From Actinomycetes bacterium (lineage in GTDB: Bacteria; Actinomycetota; Actinomycetes; Actinomycetales; Cellulomonadaceae): a stretch of DNA of 6,114 nucleotides. A model generated the notes under the pieces. That model worked only from the letters and a program-made list of their open reading frames with translations. It searched no databases and was not told the origin of the DNA. Every line of letters begins with the position of its first letter. The first letter of the stretch is position 1. Both the position numbers and the translations under genes were made by a program. Location: positions 1 through 6,114 of the forward strand of contig JAEYNO010000437.1 in assembly GCA_023412515.1 (NCBI GenBank). The letters run 5' to 3'. This document shows, piece by piece, positions 5,039 to 6,114 of this stretch.

Positions 5039-6114
5039 CGTCGGCCGGCTCCGGCCGGCGGAGGAACCCCTCGGGCACCGGGACGATCGGCCGCGCCCCG
5101 AACCAGTCCTCGAAGCCCTCGGGCGGGGGGACGCGCCGGTCCGGCGTCGGCGCGGGGGTCGGCATGGCACCGGGGGCCGGCTCGGCCCGGACGAGGGGCG
5201 GCTCGCACACCTCCAGCGGGTCCGTCGTCACGGTGTACTGACGCGTCGTCGCGGCGACGGACCCACCGTCGTCGCCGAGCACGTCGCGCAGCGCGGCACG
5301 GACGGGGTCGTCGGCCGGCAGGTCGTCGATCTTCTCGTCGACCATCGCGGCGGTGCCGACGTAGCCGCTGACCGCGTGCGCCTCGCTGAACGACGGCGCG
5401 GGCGGACCGCCCGTCGCGGCGAGGTCCCGCACGACCGACAGTGTGCCCGGGCCGCCGCGCTCGCCGACGATCCCGTCGAGCAGCGTGACCGCGTCCTCGC
5501 GGTGCCGGACCGCGACGACCGCGACGCCCGGCGGCGGCACGGCCGGCACGTCGGGCGAGCCCGCCGTCACGACGAGCCGGACCGCGTACCTGCTCGCGGC
5601 CGCGGCCGCGACGGTCGTCGCGACCATGCCGCCCTGGCTGTGCCCGACGAGCGCGACCGGCTCGTCGGCGCCGATCCCCGCCGCGGCCATCGCGTCGAGC
5701 ACCGCTCCCGTCATGACGTCGGGGACGCCGCCCTCCAGCGCGAGGTTGGTGCCGTTGTCGGTGGGTACGTCGCTCGCCAGGCCCGCGGCGCGCGTGCCGG
5801 GGATCGCGACGACCCACGCGACGGACCCGTCGGCGCGCTCGAGCCGCTGCACCGTGACGGTCGCGAGGGGTGTGCCGGGCTCACCGGTCTCGGTGTCCTC
5901 GTCGTAGGTCCGCGCGACCAGGTCGACCATGCCCGCGAGACCGTCAGGCGCCGGGAGGTCCGGCGGGTCCGCGCGCGGCACCAGCCGCACGTCCCGCGAG
6001 GGCAGCAGGCCGGCGACGTGCGCCGTGAAGCGCCGCACCGGGTCCAGGTGCCGCGGACCGGCGCCGACGAGCGTGCCGAGCGCGCCACCGAGCAGCTGCA
6101 GCACGAGGCCCGCG
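5019..6114 (-). CDS. Alpha/beta hydrolase (PGAP1/lipase-like) with proline-rich C-terminal tail, N-terminus outside the window
   Basis: This is a serine hydrolase of the alpha/beta fold; the substrate is unknown. The frame is open to the window edge, and a GTG at 6104 is possible but not clearly a start (in-frame codons A-G-L precede it), so I treat the gene as 5'-truncated. Numbering from that GTG, AWVVAIPGTRA (96-106) should form the oxyanion-side strand, followed by PTDNGTNLALEGGVPDVMTGAVL. The nucleophile elbow is VALVGHSQGGM (150-160) with S156. Strand RLVVTAGSPDVP (176-187) follows, then AVRHREDAV (198-206), where D204 is a candidate acid, and EAHAVSGYV (241-249), where H243 is the candidate catalytic histidine. 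Residues from about 300 on are a Pro-rich, probably disordered tail with a repeated PEGF. This PGTR...GHSQGG layout is common in actinobacterial hypothetical hydrolases, sometimes found with secretion-related proteins; nothing of that context is visible. The gene is convergent with, and overlaps, the YvlD-like gene. Confidence 0.85.
   Translation of the reverse strand, partial: AGLVLQLLGGALGTLVGAGPRHLDPVRRFTAHVAGLLPSRDVRLVPRADPPDLPAPDGLAGMVDLVARTYDEDTETGEPGTPLATVTVQRLERADGSVAWVVAIPGTRAAGLASDVPTDNGTNLALEGGVPDVMTGAVLDAMAAAGIGADEPVALVGHSQGGMVATTVAAAAASRYAVRLVVTAGSPDVPAVPPPGVAVVAVRHREDAVTLLDGIVGERGGPGTLSVVRDLAATGGPPAPSFSEAHAVSGYVGTAAMVDEKIDDLPADDPVRAALRDVLGDDGGSVAATTRQYTVTTDPLEVCEPPLVRAEPAPGAMPTPAPTPDRRVPPPEGFEDWFGARPIVPVPEGFLRRPEPADVSASNP

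Noticed and set aside
3751..5817. 688-codon minus-strand open frame spanning hisC, the YvlD-like gene and the hydrolase
   Set aside because: It is out of frame with all three genes, Arg/Gly-rich, and its sense-like stretches are frame-shifted reflections of real proteins.
5443..5907. 154-codon plus-strand open frame opposite the hydrolase
   Set aside because: Ser/Thr/Pro/Ala-rich mirror translation, with no ribosome binding site and no motif.

Overview
The window is very GC-rich DNA with strong G/C third-position bias, short intergenic gaps, GTG starts and ATGA stop/start overlaps. This suggests a high-GC actinomycete of the Cellulomonas/Micrococcales kind. The genus is inferred from overall character and protein flavour only. 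Seven protein genes are supported. No tRNA, rRNA, CRISPR array, insertion sequence or prophage was seen, and no stretch over 300 bases lacks a gene.

Region 1 (1-2760, minus strand) is one operon for a lipoyl-dependent 2-oxo acid dehydrogenase complex. In transcription order it holds E1 alpha (1540-2700), E1 beta (479-1543, overlapping E1 alpha by ATGA) and the N-terminal part of E2 (1-461, cut by the window edge). The alpha/beta E1 architecture and the E2 lipoyl domain fit either a branched-chain 2-oxo acid dehydrogenase or a Gram-positive-type pyruvate dehydrogenase. From what is known of actinobacteria, the branched-chain role is the better guess. Just upstream of the E1 alpha ribosome binding site is a striking 35-bp nested palindrome (2726-2760). 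It can be read as two CTACG-N4-CGTAG dyads with centres 15 bp apart, and it is very likely the operator controlling the operon. This is the most interesting signal in the window.

Region 2 (2844-3457) holds two small divergently transcribed genes: a two-helix membrane protein on the minus strand (2844 to about 3152) and a 59-residue unknown protein on the plus strand (3278-3457). A perfect 8-bp hairpin lies just ahead of the latter's ribosome binding site.

Region 3 (3486-4562, minus) is a complete PLP-dependent aminotransferase of the HisC/Pat family (histidinol-phosphate or aromatic amino acid aminotransferase). It converges with the 59-residue gene across a 28-nt gap filled by an imperfect stem-loop.

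Region 4 (4661-6114) holds a four-helix YvlD/'phage holin 4' family membrane protein on the plus strand, probably translated from a leaderless or near-leaderless mRNA. Facing it is a minus-strand alpha/beta hydrolase with a GHSQG nucleophile elbow and a proline-rich tail, truncated at its N-terminus by the window edge. These two genes converge and overlap by 20 bp at their 3' ends.

Most of the window looks like ordinary actinobacterial chromosome: amino and keto acid metabolism plus small envelope proteins. I do not see an undescribed multi-gene system. The aminotransferase and the oxo acid dehydrogenase could both act in amino acid turnover, but they are in different transcription units and a functional link is only a suggestion.
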